The notes under the pieces are model-generated. The model had not been told where the DNA came from, made no database searches, and saw only the letters and a list, made by a program, of their open reading frames with translations. A DNA stretch of 64,000 bases, from positions 372,001 through 436,000 of the forward strand of contig NZ_OAML01000003.1 of the NCBI RefSeq assembly GCF_900199435.1, in the 5' to 3' direction. The DNA is from Pygmaiobacter massiliensis. GTDB taxonomy: Bacteria > Bacillota > Clostridia > Oscillospirales > Ruminococcaceae. A program made the translations under genes and the position numbers. The first letter of the stretch is position 1, and every line of letters begins with the position of its first letter. Below are positions 41,376 to 50,082 of this stretch, piece by piece.

Positions 41376-42287
41376 ATGTCTTTTCTGGTTTTAATGGGCA
41401 CCGTGGAGCAGGGTCTTATCTATGGTCTTGTCGCACTGGCACTGCTGCTTTCTTACCGGGTGCTGGACATTGCCGATTTGACGGTAGACGGCAGCTTTAC
41501 GCTGGGTGCCGCAGTGTCTGCGGTGCTGACACTGGCAGGGCACCCGCTGCTTGCACTGGTTGCAGCCCCGCTTGCGGGTGCGGCTGCGGGCCTTATAACC
41601 GCAGTGCTGCAAACCAAATGCCGCGTGGCACCGATTCTTGCAGGCATCATTACCATGACGGCACTGTATTCTATCAACCTTATGGTTATGGGCAATAAAG
41701 CAAACCTCACACTGCTGCGCAAAACCACGGTGTTTTCGCTTTCTGAAAAAGTGTTTGGCAGCCAGTTTGCAAAGCTGGTTCCCATTGCGCTGATTGCAGC
41801 GCTTTGTGGCATTGGGGTGTGGCTGTTTTTGCGCACGCCCTTGGGGCTTGCCGTCCGCGCGACAGGCGACAACCGTGCCATGGTAGAGGCCAGCAGCATC
41901 AACCCGGCTTACACCACCGCTGTTGGCCTGGCACTTGCCAATGCGCTGGTAGCACTTGCCGGTGCACAGCTGGCACAGTATCAGCAGTTTATGGAGATTA
42001 ATACCGGCACCGGTATGGTGGTTATCGGCCTTGCTTCACTTATTATCGGCGAGGTGCTGCTGCGGCAAGGTGGCATGGGCAAACGTATTGCGCTCGCACT
42101 CGGCGGCGCAGTCATCTACCGCCTGATTGTTGCGGTGGCGCTTTCTGCCTCGGTTTCTCCCTCTAACCTAAAGCTGGTTTCCGCACTGATTGTTGCAGTT
42201 GCCATCAGCGCGCCCACCGTGCGCGCATCGTTTGCACTTTCTGCAAAAAAGAGAAAGGCAGGTGCTTTGCATGCTCGTACTAAATGA
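41376..42287 (+). CDS. trpY: ABC transporter permease (TrpY-like)
   Basis: A 303-residue membrane subunit with about 8-9 helices, of the branched-chain/ribose permease superfamily branch that pairs with ABC_sub_bind receptors. Marks are GLIYGLVALALLLSYRVLDIADLTVDGSF (as LLLSYRVLDIADLTVDG), coupling-loop LGLAVRATGDNRAMVEASSIN, and GTGMVVIGLASLIIGEVLL. ACGGAGGA precedes the ATG. The gene overlaps the ATPase by 17 nt. Confidence 0.88.
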   Translation: MSFLVLMGTVEQGLIYGLVALALLLSYRVLDIADLTVDGSFTLGAAVSAVLTLAGHPLLALVAAPLAGAAAGLITAVLQTKCRVAPILAGIITMTALYSINLMVMGNKANLTLLRKTTVFSLSEKVFGSQFAKLVPIALIAALCGIGVWLFLRTPLGLAVRATGDNRAMVEASSINPAYTTAVGLALANALVALAGAQLAQYQQFMEINTGTGMVVIGLASLIIGEVLLRQGGMGKRIALALGGAVIYRLIVAVALSASVSPSNLKLVSALIVAVAISAPTVRASFALSAKKRKAGALHARTK

Positions 42288-43050
42288 GGTCAGCAAAACT
42301 TTTTATCCCGACACAGTCAATGAAAAACGCGCGCTTGGCCCGCTTTCCCTGGAACTGAAAGAAGGCGAGTTCGTCACCGTGATTGGTGGCAATGGAGCCG
42401 GTAAAAGCACTCTGTTTAATGCAATCGGCGGCAGCTTTTTGGTCGACGAAGGCCAGATTCTGCTCGACGGCAAAGATATCACCTATCTGCCCGCTTATCG
42501 CCGCAGCCGGGAAATTGGCCGTATTTTACAGGACCCTATGATGGGTACCGCCCCGCATATGACCATAAGCGAGAACCTCACCCTCGCTTATATGCAGTGC
42601 AAGCGCAGCCACGGCTTTGGTATTGGCAAAAAAGAGCGTGAAGAGTTTCGTGAAAAACTTGCAACGCTGGGCCTTGGCCTCGAAGACCGCATGGAGAGCC
42701 CGGTGGGATTGCTTTCGGGAGGGCAGCGGCAGGCACTGACACTGCTGATGGCAGTGCTGGTACCGCCCAAACTGCTGCTTTTGGATGAGCACACCGCTGC
42801 ACTGGACCCCGCCACCGCAGAGAAGGTGCTTGCACTTACCTGCGAAACGGTGCGCGAGCAAAAACTGACCTGCATGATGATTACCCACCACATTGAAAGC
42901 GCACTCCGATTGGGAGACCGCACCCTGATGCTGGAGGATGGGCACATTGTGCTGGATATTGCCGGGGAAGAGCGTGCCGCAATGACAGTGGAAACACTGC
43001 TGGTAAAGTTTCGCAAAAGCCTCGATAATGACCGTATGCTGCTGAGCTGA
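42271..43050 (+). CDS. trpZ: ABC transporter ATPase (TrpZ-like)
   Basis: A 259-residue ATPase. Walker A GGNGAGKST near 40, Q-loop REIGRILQDPMMGTAPHMTI, signature LSGGQRQALTL, Walker B LLLLDEHTAALDP and H-loop ITHHIESAL. LDEHTAALDP (His after the catalytic Glu) is a hallmark of this subfamily. The start at 42271 lies after AAAGGCAGG; earlier in-frame codons are inside the permease gene. Last gene of the operon. Confidence 0.9.
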   Translation: MLVLNEVSKTFYPDTVNEKRALGPLSLELKEGEFVTVIGGNGAGKSTLFNAIGGSFLVDEGQILLDGKDITYLPAYRRSREIGRILQDPMMGTAPHMTISENLTLAYMQCKRSHGFGIGKKEREEFREKLATLGLGLEDRMESPVGLLSGGQRQALTLLMAVLVPPKLLLLDEHTAALDPATAEKVLALTCETVREQKLTCMMITHHIESALRLGDRTLMLEDGHIVLDIAGEERAAMTVETLLVKFRKSLDNDRMLLS

Positions 43051-43112
43051 GTTGTGAAAGAAAACAGTCTGCAATAGCAACGGGCGGATTAGCACTCTTT
43101 GATTTAACCAAT

Positions 43113-43145
43113 AAAAAAGGCAGGCCATTTGGTCTGCCTTTTGCA
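43113..43145. terminator. Terminator of trpXYZ (bidirectional)
   Basis: AAAAGGCAGGCC-ATTT-GGTCTGCCTTTT stem. It serves both the plus-strand operon and the minus-strand gene ending at 43148. Confidence 0.9.
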
Positions 43146-43147
43146 TT

Positions 43148-43816
43148 TTATCGGCGCAGTAAAAGTGTTTCTTCCGAAACAAGGTCGTAGCCACGCCAGC
43201 CTTCCTCGAGTTCGCGGCTAATAAAATGAGTGTCGTGGATCGCTTCTTGTCGGGTGAGAGTATATGTATCGGTCTGGTTCGGGTCACGGCAGAATAAGTA
43301 GCAGGGGCATAACCGCACCATAGGCCGGATGGCATACAGTAAAAATTCGCCCTCAAACAGCACCCGCAGCCCGGCGCAGGACTTTACCGGCAGTACCGCA
43401 CAAAGCACCGGCAGGCTGCCGCCGCGTGCACAGCTAGCCTCTACAAAAGAAAGCAGTGCCGCAAGCAAAAATTCGGCCGACGCAGGCAGCGGGGAAGCGA
43501 ATGCTGCATCACAAAGCAATTTGGCATCGCCGGGCAAGGCCGGCAGGCAGTGGTGCAAGGTGCGCAGTTCGGTCGCAGGCGAAATACGCGCTGCCATCGG
43601 TAATACCGTAATGGCAGCAGCAAGATGGTCTTGATGAAAGATGCCGTAGCATTCGCCTGCTTCAAACCGCTCGGTTACCTCGCGGCAGGTAGGGCAGGCA
43701 GAGGGCGCGAAAAAGCCAGCGTAAAGTGCACAAAGCTGGGGAATATCCTGCCGCAACATGCGGCGGCAGACAAAGCTTTCCGGAGAAAGACGCGTTTGAG
43801 AAGTAGAGGTGATCAT
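43148..43816 (-). CDS. Hypothetical protein, possibly GNAT-like
   Basis: A 222-residue, cysteine-rich protein. The N-terminal CRRMLRQDIPQLCALYAGFF and ECYGIFHQDHLAAAITVLPM resemble the start of GNAT acetyltransferases, but no acetyl-CoA loop (Q/RxxGxG/A) is evident. The C-terminal 60 residues show no family I know. AAAGGA is 12 nt from the ATG at 43816, a rather long spacing, so the start is uncertain. Confidence 0.6.
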   Translation of the reverse strand: MITSTSQTRLSPESFVCRRMLRQDIPQLCALYAGFFAPSACPTCREVTERFEAGECYGIFHQDHLAAAITVLPMAARISPATELRTLHHCLPALPGDAKLLCDAAFASPLPASAEFLLAALLSFVEASCARGGSLPVLCAVLPVKSCAGLRVLFEGEFLLYAIRPMVRLCPCYLFCRDPNQTDTYTLTRQEAIHDTHFISRELEEGWRGYDLVSEETLLLRR

Positions 43817-44073
43817 GGTTCAGCCATTCCTTTCGGTGCGCTGTGCGGAGCCTGGCACATGGGCGCAGCAGCAGAATTCGAGACGTTGTCCCATTAGTTT
43901 ATGCAGCTGGCGTGCCACAGATGAAAGAATATTGCCGATGGCCTAAAAAACGATCCCTTCAGCGCTTTTTCGAGGCAGAAAGCACCTGCAACTCTGGCTT
44001 TTTGGCAGGCTGTGGTATATAATATAAGGTAAAGAAAAAATAGCACCCAAGGTGCTGTAAAAGGAGGCCTGCC

Positions 44074-45258
44074 ATGAGACGACACGGCAAATGGCTGCTG
44101 AACAAAAGAACCCTTGCCAACCTTTTTGTTGTGGTGGTTGGCATCTTAGTTTATCTCGCACTTTCTAATTTTGGAGAAGTTTCTGCCCGGGTAGCAACCT
44201 TTGTAAACATTATCAATCCGTTTATCATCGGTTTTGCCATTGCATATTTGTTAAACCGCCCCGTGAATTTTTTCGAGCGTAAGCTGTTCTCAAAATGTCG
44301 TATGAAACGCGGGCTTTCTATTTTTGTGGTGTACATGCTGGCATTCCTGCTGCTCTGTGCTTTGCTCGGCTTAGTGCTACCGCAGGTAGGCCAAAGCCTA
44401 GTTGCTCTGGCAAATAATATTTCAATCTATCTTGAAAACTTTACCGGCTACATTCACGCGCTTGCAGAAAAGCTGCATCTTTCCCCCGAGACGACGAAGC
44501 CGTTTCTCATCTCCTACACCGACCTTGTTAACCGGTTAACCGAGCTCGTCACTCAAGGGCTGCCGCAGCTGCTCAATATGTCGGTGCGTATCGGCAGCGG
44601 TGTTGTAAATGCATTGACTGCGCTGATTTCTTCTATCTATATGCTCACCAGCAAAGATACGCTGGTGCGGCAGTTCCGTAAATTGGTGTATGCCTTCTCT
44701 CCCCGCCCGAAAGCGACCCGTTTTCTTTCTATCTGCGCCCATGCAAATGAGGTGTTCTCCGGCTTTATCGTTGGTAAAATCCTCGATTCTGCCATCATCG
44801 GTGTCATCTGCTTTGTGGGCATGAACCTGCTGCGTTTGCCGTATGCAATGCTCATCAGCGTTATCATCGGTGTTACCAACATTATTCCGTTCTTTGGCCC
44901 TTTCATCGGCGCTATCCCCTCCATCATGATTCTGATGATTGTGGACCCATGGGGCGCGGTGTGGTTCGGCATCTTTGTGCTGCTGCTTCAGCAGTTTGAC
45001 GGCAACATTCTTGGGCCGAAGATTCTCGGTGATTCGACGGGGCTTTCCGCTATTTGGGTACTGGTCGCTATCATTGTCGGCGGTGGTTTGTTCGGCTTCC
45101 CCGGTATGGTGCTGGGCGTTCCGAGCTTCGCTGTGCTGTATGCACTGGGCAGTGAGTTTGTTGCAGCACGTCTGCGCGAAAAAGGGATTGACCCGGAAGG
45201 CAACCCGGTACCGCCAGTGCCCGTAGTAGAAGAGCCACCGCAAAAGATGGATCCCTAG
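44074..45258 (+). CDS. AI-2E family transporter (PerM/YtvI-like)
   Basis: A 394-residue membrane protein with about 8 helices. NIINPFIIGFAIAYLLNRPVNFFERKL near the N-terminus (as FIIGFAIAYLLNRPV), GVTNIIPFFGPFIGAIPS, LQQFDGNILGPKILGDSTGLSAIWVL (as QQFDGNILGPKILGD) and FGFPGMVLGVPSFAVLY are typical. Family members export AI-2 or act as ion antiporters; the role here is unknown. The C-terminal tail is Pro/Glu rich. AAAGGAGG precedes the ATG. Confidence 0.9.
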   Translation: MRRHGKWLLNKRTLANLFVVVVGILVYLALSNFGEVSARVATFVNIINPFIIGFAIAYLLNRPVNFFERKLFSKCRMKRGLSIFVVYMLAFLLLCALLGLVLPQVGQSLVALANNISIYLENFTGYIHALAEKLHLSPETTKPFLISYTDLVNRLTELVTQGLPQLLNMSVRIGSGVVNALTALISSIYMLTSKDTLVRQFRKLVYAFSPRPKATRFLSICAHANEVFSGFIVGKILDSAIIGVICFVGMNLLRLPYAMLISVIIGVTNIIPFFGPFIGAIPSIMILMIVDPWGAVWFGIFVLLLQQFDGNILGPKILGDSTGLSAIWVLVAIIVGGGLFGFPGMVLGVPSFAVLYALGSEFVAARLREKGIDPEGNPVPPVPVVEEPPQKMDP

Positions 45259-45305
45259 TGGTTATGCAACGCTGAACCTGCGCCCGAAAGGAATGATTTT
45301 TTCGC

Positions 45306-45800
45306 ATGAAACAACCCAAACGCGTTACGGTAAAAATTATACTGGCTGTGGCGCTTATTATGCTTGCGGCGACTTTCAGCGTCGTGGTAAAAGAGCGAAT
45401 AGATTCTGCTGACCCGGATAACACCCTGCCGCTGATTGATGTTTCAGTAGGTTATACAAAGCTGGTGGTGCCCCGGGCACACTATGAGTGGAACTATTTA
45501 ACCTGTAAAAAGTACGGGCCTGCACTTTCGCCCGAAAATGCGGACCTGGCACTTTCGGTATTGGACGTAACACCCGGCACACCGCTGGTTATCACAATGT
45601 CTGACCCGAACTATATCCGGATGAAGGTATCGCGTGCGGATGGCAGCATTTATTCGCAGGATTATTATGAAATTGCCGGCAGTGAAATTCTCACCCCCAG
45701 CAGCCCCGGCATTTATGTGTATAAAATTGAGGTGGGCTACGAAAAAGGCAGCCTGCTGTATTACACAGCTATCCGCATCCCAGAAAACCCCATCATGTAA
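45306..45800 (+). CDS. Hypothetical secreted or membrane-anchored protein
   Basis: A 164-residue protein with a basic N-terminus and a single hydrophobic segment (about 9-28, KIILAVALIMLAATFSVVV in part), then an extracytoplasmic beta-rich domain (PLIDVSVGYTKLVVPRA, VLDVTPGTPLVITMSDPNYIRMKV in part, SSPGIYVYKIEVGYE). No cysteine follows the helix, so it is an anchor or a cleaved signal rather than a lipoprotein. AAAGGAATG is upstream. It is 47 nt downstream of the AI-2E gene. Confidence 0.7.
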   Translation: MKQPKRVTVKIILAVALIMLAATFSVVVKERIDSADPDNTLPLIDVSVGYTKLVVPRAHYEWNYLTCKKYGPALSPENADLALSVLDVTPGTPLVITMSDPNYIRMKVSRADGSIYSQDYYEIAGSEILTPSSPGIYVYKIEVGYEKGSLLYYTAIRIPENPIM

Positions 45801-45802
45801 CG

Positions 45803-45856
45803 AAAAGCGCTCCATTGACCGGTTGGCCGTGAGGCCCAAGGGCAGGAGCGCTTTTT
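45803..45856 (+). terminator. Terminator
   Basis: AAAAGCGCTCC/GGAGCGCTTTTT stem with a long loop. The next gene's ribosome site follows shortly after. Confidence 0.75.
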
Positions 45857-45888
45857 CATGAACAGCAAAGGAAAGGAACCACTGCAAA

Positions 45889-46704
45889 ATGACAAAACTG
45901 CGCAAAACCAATTATCACACCCATACCATGCGCTGCAACCATGCAGTTGGGCTGGATGAAGACTACGTAAAAAGTGCCTTGCGCGCCGGGTATACAGAGC
46001 TTGGTTTTTCTGAACACGGGCCCTGGAACTACGCTTCGGGCTATGTCTCGCATATGCGGCTTTCGCCGGAAAGCACAGACGAATATCTGCAAAGCATACG
46101 AGCGCTGGCACAAAAATATAAAGACGGAATTACGATTAAAATTGGACTGGAGAGCGAATATTTCCCGGAGCATATGAGCTGGCTGCGCGAACTGGTGGCG
46201 CAAAAGCAGATAGACTACGTTTTGTTTGGCAACCATTTTTATCCCGATGATGAAACGGGTCCTTACTATGGCAATGGTACCACCAACGTTGCGATGCTGC
46301 GCAGCTACCACGACAGTGCTCTCAAAGGCATGCAGGACCCGCTCTATGCGTATTTTGCACACCCAGACCTGTTTATGCGCAGCTATCCTAAGTTTGACGA
46401 GAACGCCCGCAGTGTCAGCCGCTCGATTTGCCAGGCAGCGAAGCAACTGGGTGTGCTGCTGGAATATAATCTCGCCGGGGCACTGTATAATCATGAAAAC
46501 GGGGTAGAATGCTACCCCCACCGCAGCTTTTGGGAGATTGCCGCCGAGGAAGGCTGCACCGCTATCCTCGGCGTGGATGCACACGATAATGACCACATTG
46601 AAGATGAAACCTATCGCGAAGAAGGCCTTGCCTTGTTAAAAGAGCTTGGGATCCCTGTAACTGATACAATTTCGTTTTTGACTGATGCTGATTTACACAA
46701 ATAA
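45889..46704 (+). CDS. hisK: PHP-domain histidinol-phosphatase
   Basis: A 271-residue metal-dependent phosphatase of the HisK/HisJ type, dephosphorylating histidinol phosphate. NYHTHTMRCNHAVG supplies the first metal ligands, followed by LGFSEHGPWNYASGY, IGLESEYFPEH, VLFGNHFYP, YFAHPDLFMRSYP and LGVDAHDNDHI. No other his genes are nearby, so the pathway role is inferred from family only. AAAGGAA precedes the ATG. Confidence 0.87.
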   Translation: MTKLRKTNYHTHTMRCNHAVGLDEDYVKSALRAGYTELGFSEHGPWNYASGYVSHMRLSPESTDEYLQSIRALAQKYKDGITIKIGLESEYFPEHMSWLRELVAQKQIDYVLFGNHFYPDDETGPYYGNGTTNVAMLRSYHDSALKGMQDPLYAYFAHPDLFMRSYPKFDENARSVSRSICQAAKQLGVLLEYNLAGALYNHENGVECYPHRSFWEIAAEEGCTAILGVDAHDNDHIEDETYREEGLALLKELGIPVTDTISFLTDADLHK

Positions 46705-46907
46705 GCAATGCGAAACGCAGGATTGGTGTCAGCATGTAATAGGTTCAACCAAAATGCAATGCTGCAAAACATTACTGCGACCAAAGAATGGCTTTTGGTT
46801 TTCCACAAATCAAAAGATGTTTATGGAAAAACTGCCCCCAGCACGAGCAAAGGGCTGACTGGAAGCTTATAAAAGGCTTTGAGACACGAAAGCTAAGCGA
46901 TAAAATA

Positions 46908-46956
46908 AAATACTGCGGTTTTCACCTGACCAGGCCGAAAACCGCAGTATTTTTTA
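46908..46956. terminator. Bidirectional terminator
   Basis: AATACTGCGGTTTTC/GAAAACCGCAGTATT perfect 15-bp stem with A-run before and T-run after. It lies between hisK and the flavodoxin-like gene. The 46705-46907 stretch has no convincing ORF. Confidence 0.9.
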
Positions 46957-47496
46957 TTGCAAAAGGGGCTCTTGGGTTTGCAACGCCGTAAGCAGTGGAT
47001 GCAAAGCAGCTCGATCGGTCCAGTCTTGCTGTGTGCCGATGATTTCAAGCATTGCTGCGTGTTGCTCATCAATGGAACCGATGCCCTTGCGCTCGCCAGA
47101 TTTTCGAATCATCGAGCAGATTAACTTATCGGGCACAGAGAGTGCAGATTGGTTCCATGCGCCGCGCAGATAAAACAGCGGCAACGCCGCAAGGTCTCCC
47201 GGCAGGTTACGGGTACGCAAATCAGCAAGTACGTTTTTACTTTCCGGGGAGGCACCGACTGCGAAAACGAAAATCTGCTTTTCAGCAAATAAGGCATAAT
47301 TTTTTTGTAAAAAAGAGATGCCGGAAATCATGGAAGCGTAGACGCCGCCGCCGATAATAATGGTATCATAGGCTGCAAGTGCTTCGGGATTGACCCCTTT
47401 AATCGAAAGCGCAGGGCAATCGAGTGCGGCAGAAAGCCATTCGGCATAGCGTTTTGTTGCGCCGTATTTTGATTGATACAGAACGACAGGTTTCAC
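46954..47496 (-). CDS. Flavodoxin-domain protein
   Basis: A 180-residue FMN-binding flavodoxin-like protein. KPVVLYQSKYGATKRYAEWL at the N-terminus is the phosphate loop, YDTIIIGGGVYASMISG follows, and KQIFVFAVGASPESK closes the core. It resembles HemG-like or general flavodoxin_5 proteins of Clostridia. AAAGGAG is followed 8 nt later by a GTG at 47496, which I take as the start; an ATG at 47514 overlaps the ribosome site. Confidence 0.82.
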   Translation of the reverse strand: MKPVVLYQSKYGATKRYAEWLSAALDCPALSIKGVNPEALAAYDTIIIGGGVYASMISGISFLQKNYALFAEKQIFVFAVGASPESKNVLADLRTRNLPGDLAALPLFYLRGAWNQSALSVPDKLICSMIRKSGERKGIGSIDEQHAAMLEIIGTQQDWTDRAALHPLLTALQTQEPLLQ

Positions 47497-47531
47497 GTAA
47501 GATGCTCCTTTCATTTAAAAAATAGAAAATA

Positions 47532-47564
47532 TCGCCCTGCCCGTGCAAAGCGCAGGCAGAGCGA
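47532..47564 (-). terminator. Terminator of the zinc-ribbon gene
   Basis: On the minus strand TCGCTCTGCCTGCGC/GCACGGGCAGGGCGA hairpin followed by TATTTTC. Confidence 0.65.
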
Positions 47565-47569
47565 TGAAA

Positions 47570-47779
47570 TTAACCAAGCAGAAAATCGAGAACGTTCATA
47601 CCGTCATCGGTTTGTGCTTTATATAGCTCGGTGTAGCCGCAGCGGGTGCAGCTTACCGTGATAAATTTTTTGTTCTGCACATCGAAAATTTTGGCGAAGT
47701 TACCGCCGGTTGCCTGGAACTGGTCGTTCTCAAAGCTGGTGTTGCCACATTTGGGGCAAATGTAAGTTTGCTTTTGCAT
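47570..47779 (-). CDS. Zinc-ribbon nucleic-acid-binding-like protein (COG3478)
   Basis: A 69-residue protein with two CxxC knuckles, YICPKCGNTSFEND and VSCTRCGYTELYK, typical of small YpzJ-like zinc-ribbon proteins of unknown function. AAGGAG lies 10 nt before the ATG at 47779; a GTG codon one position earlier is an alternative start. Confidence 0.8.
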   Translation of the reverse strand: MQKQTYICPKCGNTSFENDQFQATGGNFAKIFDVQNKKFITVSCTRCGYTELYKAQTDDGMNVLDFLLG

Positions 47780-47814
47780 CACTGTCGTCTCCTTTTTTCT
47801 AGTAGATAGGTGAA

Positions 47815-48648
47815 TTATTCAAGATTAAGCTGCTTGCTGAGCAGATGATTGGTGACAAAGAATGCAATAACACCAAGCACCAGCTGCAAAACCAGAGTAC
47901 CGCCCAAGAATAACATCATAAAGGTGGTGGGTCGATTCATGATAAAGTCGTTTATCCAGAAGGAATCTGCTGTGAGCCCGAATACCACACCACCCAGCGA
48001 CATTAACGTTTGCAGCGCGCAGGTAATGGCGAGATAAGCGCCAAACGCACCCAAGATTTTGTGCCGGGGCATTTTTTGACCAATCGAGATGCACAGGTAC
48101 ATCATAAGCGGCGCAGAGAACAGCGATACCAGCATCATAAGCAGCAGCTCGGTAAAAATACCGGCAGCAGAGAAAGTGCCGTACATGGTCAGCTGAGGCA
48201 GAACTTCATAGATAAGCGCACTCCAGAACGAGCGGAACCCATTTGCGATTTCGGAAAGATAGCCGCCGAAGAAGAAGATGAAGCCGGTGATGCCGCATAC
48301 GACAAATGAAGCGAGATACCATACCACCGAGCAAAATACTTTGGCCCAGATGTTTTGTGCCGCAGAGACCGGCAGCGTGTTCATCAAATAGCCTTCGTCG
48401 CCGTAAATGTTTTTGTAAAAGCGGGTAAGCATTACAATAAAGCAGACAAAGAAGGTGGACATGATGAGAATAAGGAAAATTGCGGTGGCGAGTACGGTGA
48501 AAACATCGTAAAGCTCGCTGAAACGGGCGGGCATGCGAATGGCCGAAAAAATACGGAACAGCAATGTCATGCCCAGCAACCCGGCGTAAAAGGGGAGAAT
48601 CATCCGCCCGGTGGCTTTTACTTCGTATTTAAACAGTTTGCCTAACAT
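47815..48648 (-). CDS. ABC-2 type transporter permease
   Basis: A 277-residue membrane protein with six to seven helices (MLGKLFKYEVKATGRMILPFY at the N-terminus, YGDEGYLMNTLPVSAAQNIWAKV as the family's conserved cytoplasmic loop, in part). It is the partner of the ATPase whose stop codon it overlaps by 7 nt. Together with the GntR gene they form the YtrA-like arrangement used in Firmicutes for export linked to cell-wall stress. Substrate unknown. Confidence 0.87.
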   Translation of the reverse strand: MLGKLFKYEVKATGRMILPFYAGLLGMTLLFRIFSAIRMPARFSELYDVFTVLATAIFLILIMSTFFVCFIVMLTRFYKNIYGDEGYLMNTLPVSAAQNIWAKVFCSVVWYLASFVVCGITGFIFFFGGYLSEIANGFRSFWSALIYEVLPQLTMYGTFSAAGIFTELLLMMLVSLFSAPLMMYLCISIGQKMPRHKILGAFGAYLAITCALQTLMSLGGVVFGLTADSFWINDFIMNRPTTFMMLFLGGTLVLQLVLGVIAFFVTNHLLSKQLNLE

Positions 48649-49340
48649 TTGAATACCTCCCTGAACAGCGCATCCACACTGCAGCCTTTCTCGGCGCGAA
48701 TCTCTTCGACCGGAGCGCACAGCTGTACAGCACCGTCCGAGATAAAGACAACATCGTCCAGCACCTTTTCAATATCAGCAATCAGGTGGGTAGAGATGAT
48801 GATGGTGGAATCGGGGTTGTAGTTGGAGATGATGGTAGAAAGGATAAAGTCACGTGCAGCCGGGTCAACGCCGCCAATCGGCTCGTCAAGCAGGTAAAGC
48901 TGTGCTTTACGACTCATAACCAGAATCAGCTGCACTTTCTCTTTGTTGCCTTTCGAGAGGGTTTTCAGCCGTGCGTCGGGGCGAATCGAAAGCTTTGCCA
49001 GCATTTCACCTGCCACAGCGGGGTCGAAATCCTCATAGAAATCAGCAAAAAAAGCAACCGCATCTTTTACCGTCATCCAGTCGGAAAGATAAGTGCGCTC
49101 TGGCAGGTACGAAACGATTTTTTTCGTTTCGACGCCGGGAGCCATTCCATTGATTAAAATTTCGCCGTAAGACGGGGTAAGCAGACCGCAGGCGAGCTTA
49201 ATCAAAGTGCTTTTGCCGCTGCCGTTCGGTCCCAGCAGGCCAACGATGCGGCCGCGGTGCACCGAAAGGGTCAGCCCGGTCAACGCCTGCTTGCCGGGGT
49301 AAGATTTGTAGAGATCTTTGCACTCCAAAATCGGTTCCAT
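48642..49340 (-). CDS. ABC transporter ATPase (YtrB/YxlF-like)
   Basis: A 232-residue ATPase. Walker A GPNGSGKST, Q-loop region VSYLPERTYLSDWMTV, a degenerate signature LSKGNKEKVQL in place of LSGGQ (normal for this subfamily), Walker B LYLLDEPIGGVDP, H-loop ISTHLIADIE. The start at 49340 shares one base with the GntR stop. AAAGGAAG is upstream. Confidence 0.92.
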   Translation of the reverse strand: MEPILECKDLYKSYPGKQALTGLTLSVHRGRIVGLLGPNGSGKSTLIKLACGLLTPSYGEILINGMAPGVETKKIVSYLPERTYLSDWMTVKDAVAFFADFYEDFDPAVAGEMLAKLSIRPDARLKTLSKGNKEKVQLILVMSRKAQLYLLDEPIGGVDPAARDFILSTIISNYNPDSTIIISTHLIADIEKVLDDVVFISDGAVQLCAPVEEIRAEKGCSVDALFREVFKC

Positions 49341-49753
49341 CAGATGTCTTCCTTTCTTTGCGCAGTGTCGCAAGGCAGCGTAGCTGCCTGCTGCGAGCTG
49401 CGGCGTTCACACACCAGCTCACAGGCTTGTTCAGGGGTATACCCCAGTTTTTTCATTTGGTGGAAAAATGCTTCCAATACGTTGCCAGCCAGAGCTTTTT
49501 TTGCCCCGGTAATCAGCGCAACGTCTGTGGTGACGGTACGTCCGCTGGTGCGCTGTGTTTGCACCAGGCCTTCACTTTCCAGTTCTGCCAGTGCTTTTTG
49601 CATCGTGTTCGGATTTACCGCAGCTTCGGCGGCAAGCTCTCGAACAGAGGGCACACGGCTGCCCGGTGCGAATTCGCCAGAAATAACAGCGAGCTGAAGA
49701 TGCTCGACGAGTTGCAGATAAACGGGCCGGTCAGAGTTTAGTTCCCAGGTCAC
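49340..49753 (-). CDS. GntR-family regulator, YtrA subfamily
   Basis: A 137-residue repressor. Winged-helix N-terminus (MTWELNSDRPVYLQLVEHL, SRVPSVRELAAEAAVNPNTMQKAL) with a short C-terminal dimerisation tail instead of a ligand-binding domain, typical of YtrA. The start is GTG 49753 after AAAGGAGG. It controls its own ABC operon through the operator just upstream, by inference. Confidence 0.92.
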   Translation of the reverse strand: MTWELNSDRPVYLQLVEHLQLAVISGEFAPGSRVPSVRELAAEAAVNPNTMQKALAELESEGLVQTQRTSGRTVTTDVALITGAKKALAGNVLEAFFHQMKKLGYTPEQACELVCERRSSQQAATLPCDTAQRKEDI

Positions 49754-49770
49754 GACCACCCCTCCTTTGT

Positions 49771-49800
49771 TTGTATTAATTGTCTAATACAATAATACAA
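49771..49800. promoter_or_regulatory. GntR/YtrA-type operator
   Basis: TTGTATTA-ATTGTC-TAATACAA is a perfect 8-bp inverted repeat (49771-49792), followed immediately by a third half-site TAATACAA (49793-49800) that overlaps the -10 of the divergent-facing promoter. Confidence 0.75.
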
Positions 49801-49820
49801 CGGTGCAGGGCGATTGTCAA
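49792..49820 (-). promoter_or_regulatory. Promoter of the GntR-ABC operon
   Basis: Minus strand TTGACA (49820-49815), a 17-nt spacer and TATTAT (49797-49792). Confidence 0.85.
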
Positions 49821-50027
49821 CGGGCCAGAGATAATTTTTTTATCTGGTATCCGGTGCTGCACACATACCCACCCAAAACTACCGCGGTAACTGGGCGGTG
49901 CTTTTCATTCAAAACGCAAGTGCAAAAAGCCGCGTTTGGCGATTGCGCGAGCAACACGTAGCAAGATATTGCACCCATTATAATTAAGTATCGTGCTGTG
50001 CTTTACCCTCCCCCCAAGAATAAAACG
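49821..50027. other. Intergenic region
   Basis: About 200 nt between the GntR promoter and the PrsA-like gene's terminator. A CACCCA/TGGGCGGTG hairpin followed by CTTTTC (49870-49905) is seen; no ORF or RNA family recognised. Confidence 0.4.
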
Positions 50028-50077
50028 AAAGAGAGCCCGATTTTCTCCAAATTATAGAAAATCGGGCTCTCTTTATT
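50028..50077 (-). terminator. Terminator of the PrsA-like lipoprotein gene
   Basis: AAAGAGAGCCCGATTTTC/GAAAATCGGGCTCTCTTT perfect 18-bp stem. Confidence 0.9.
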
Positions 50078-50082
50078 TTGTT

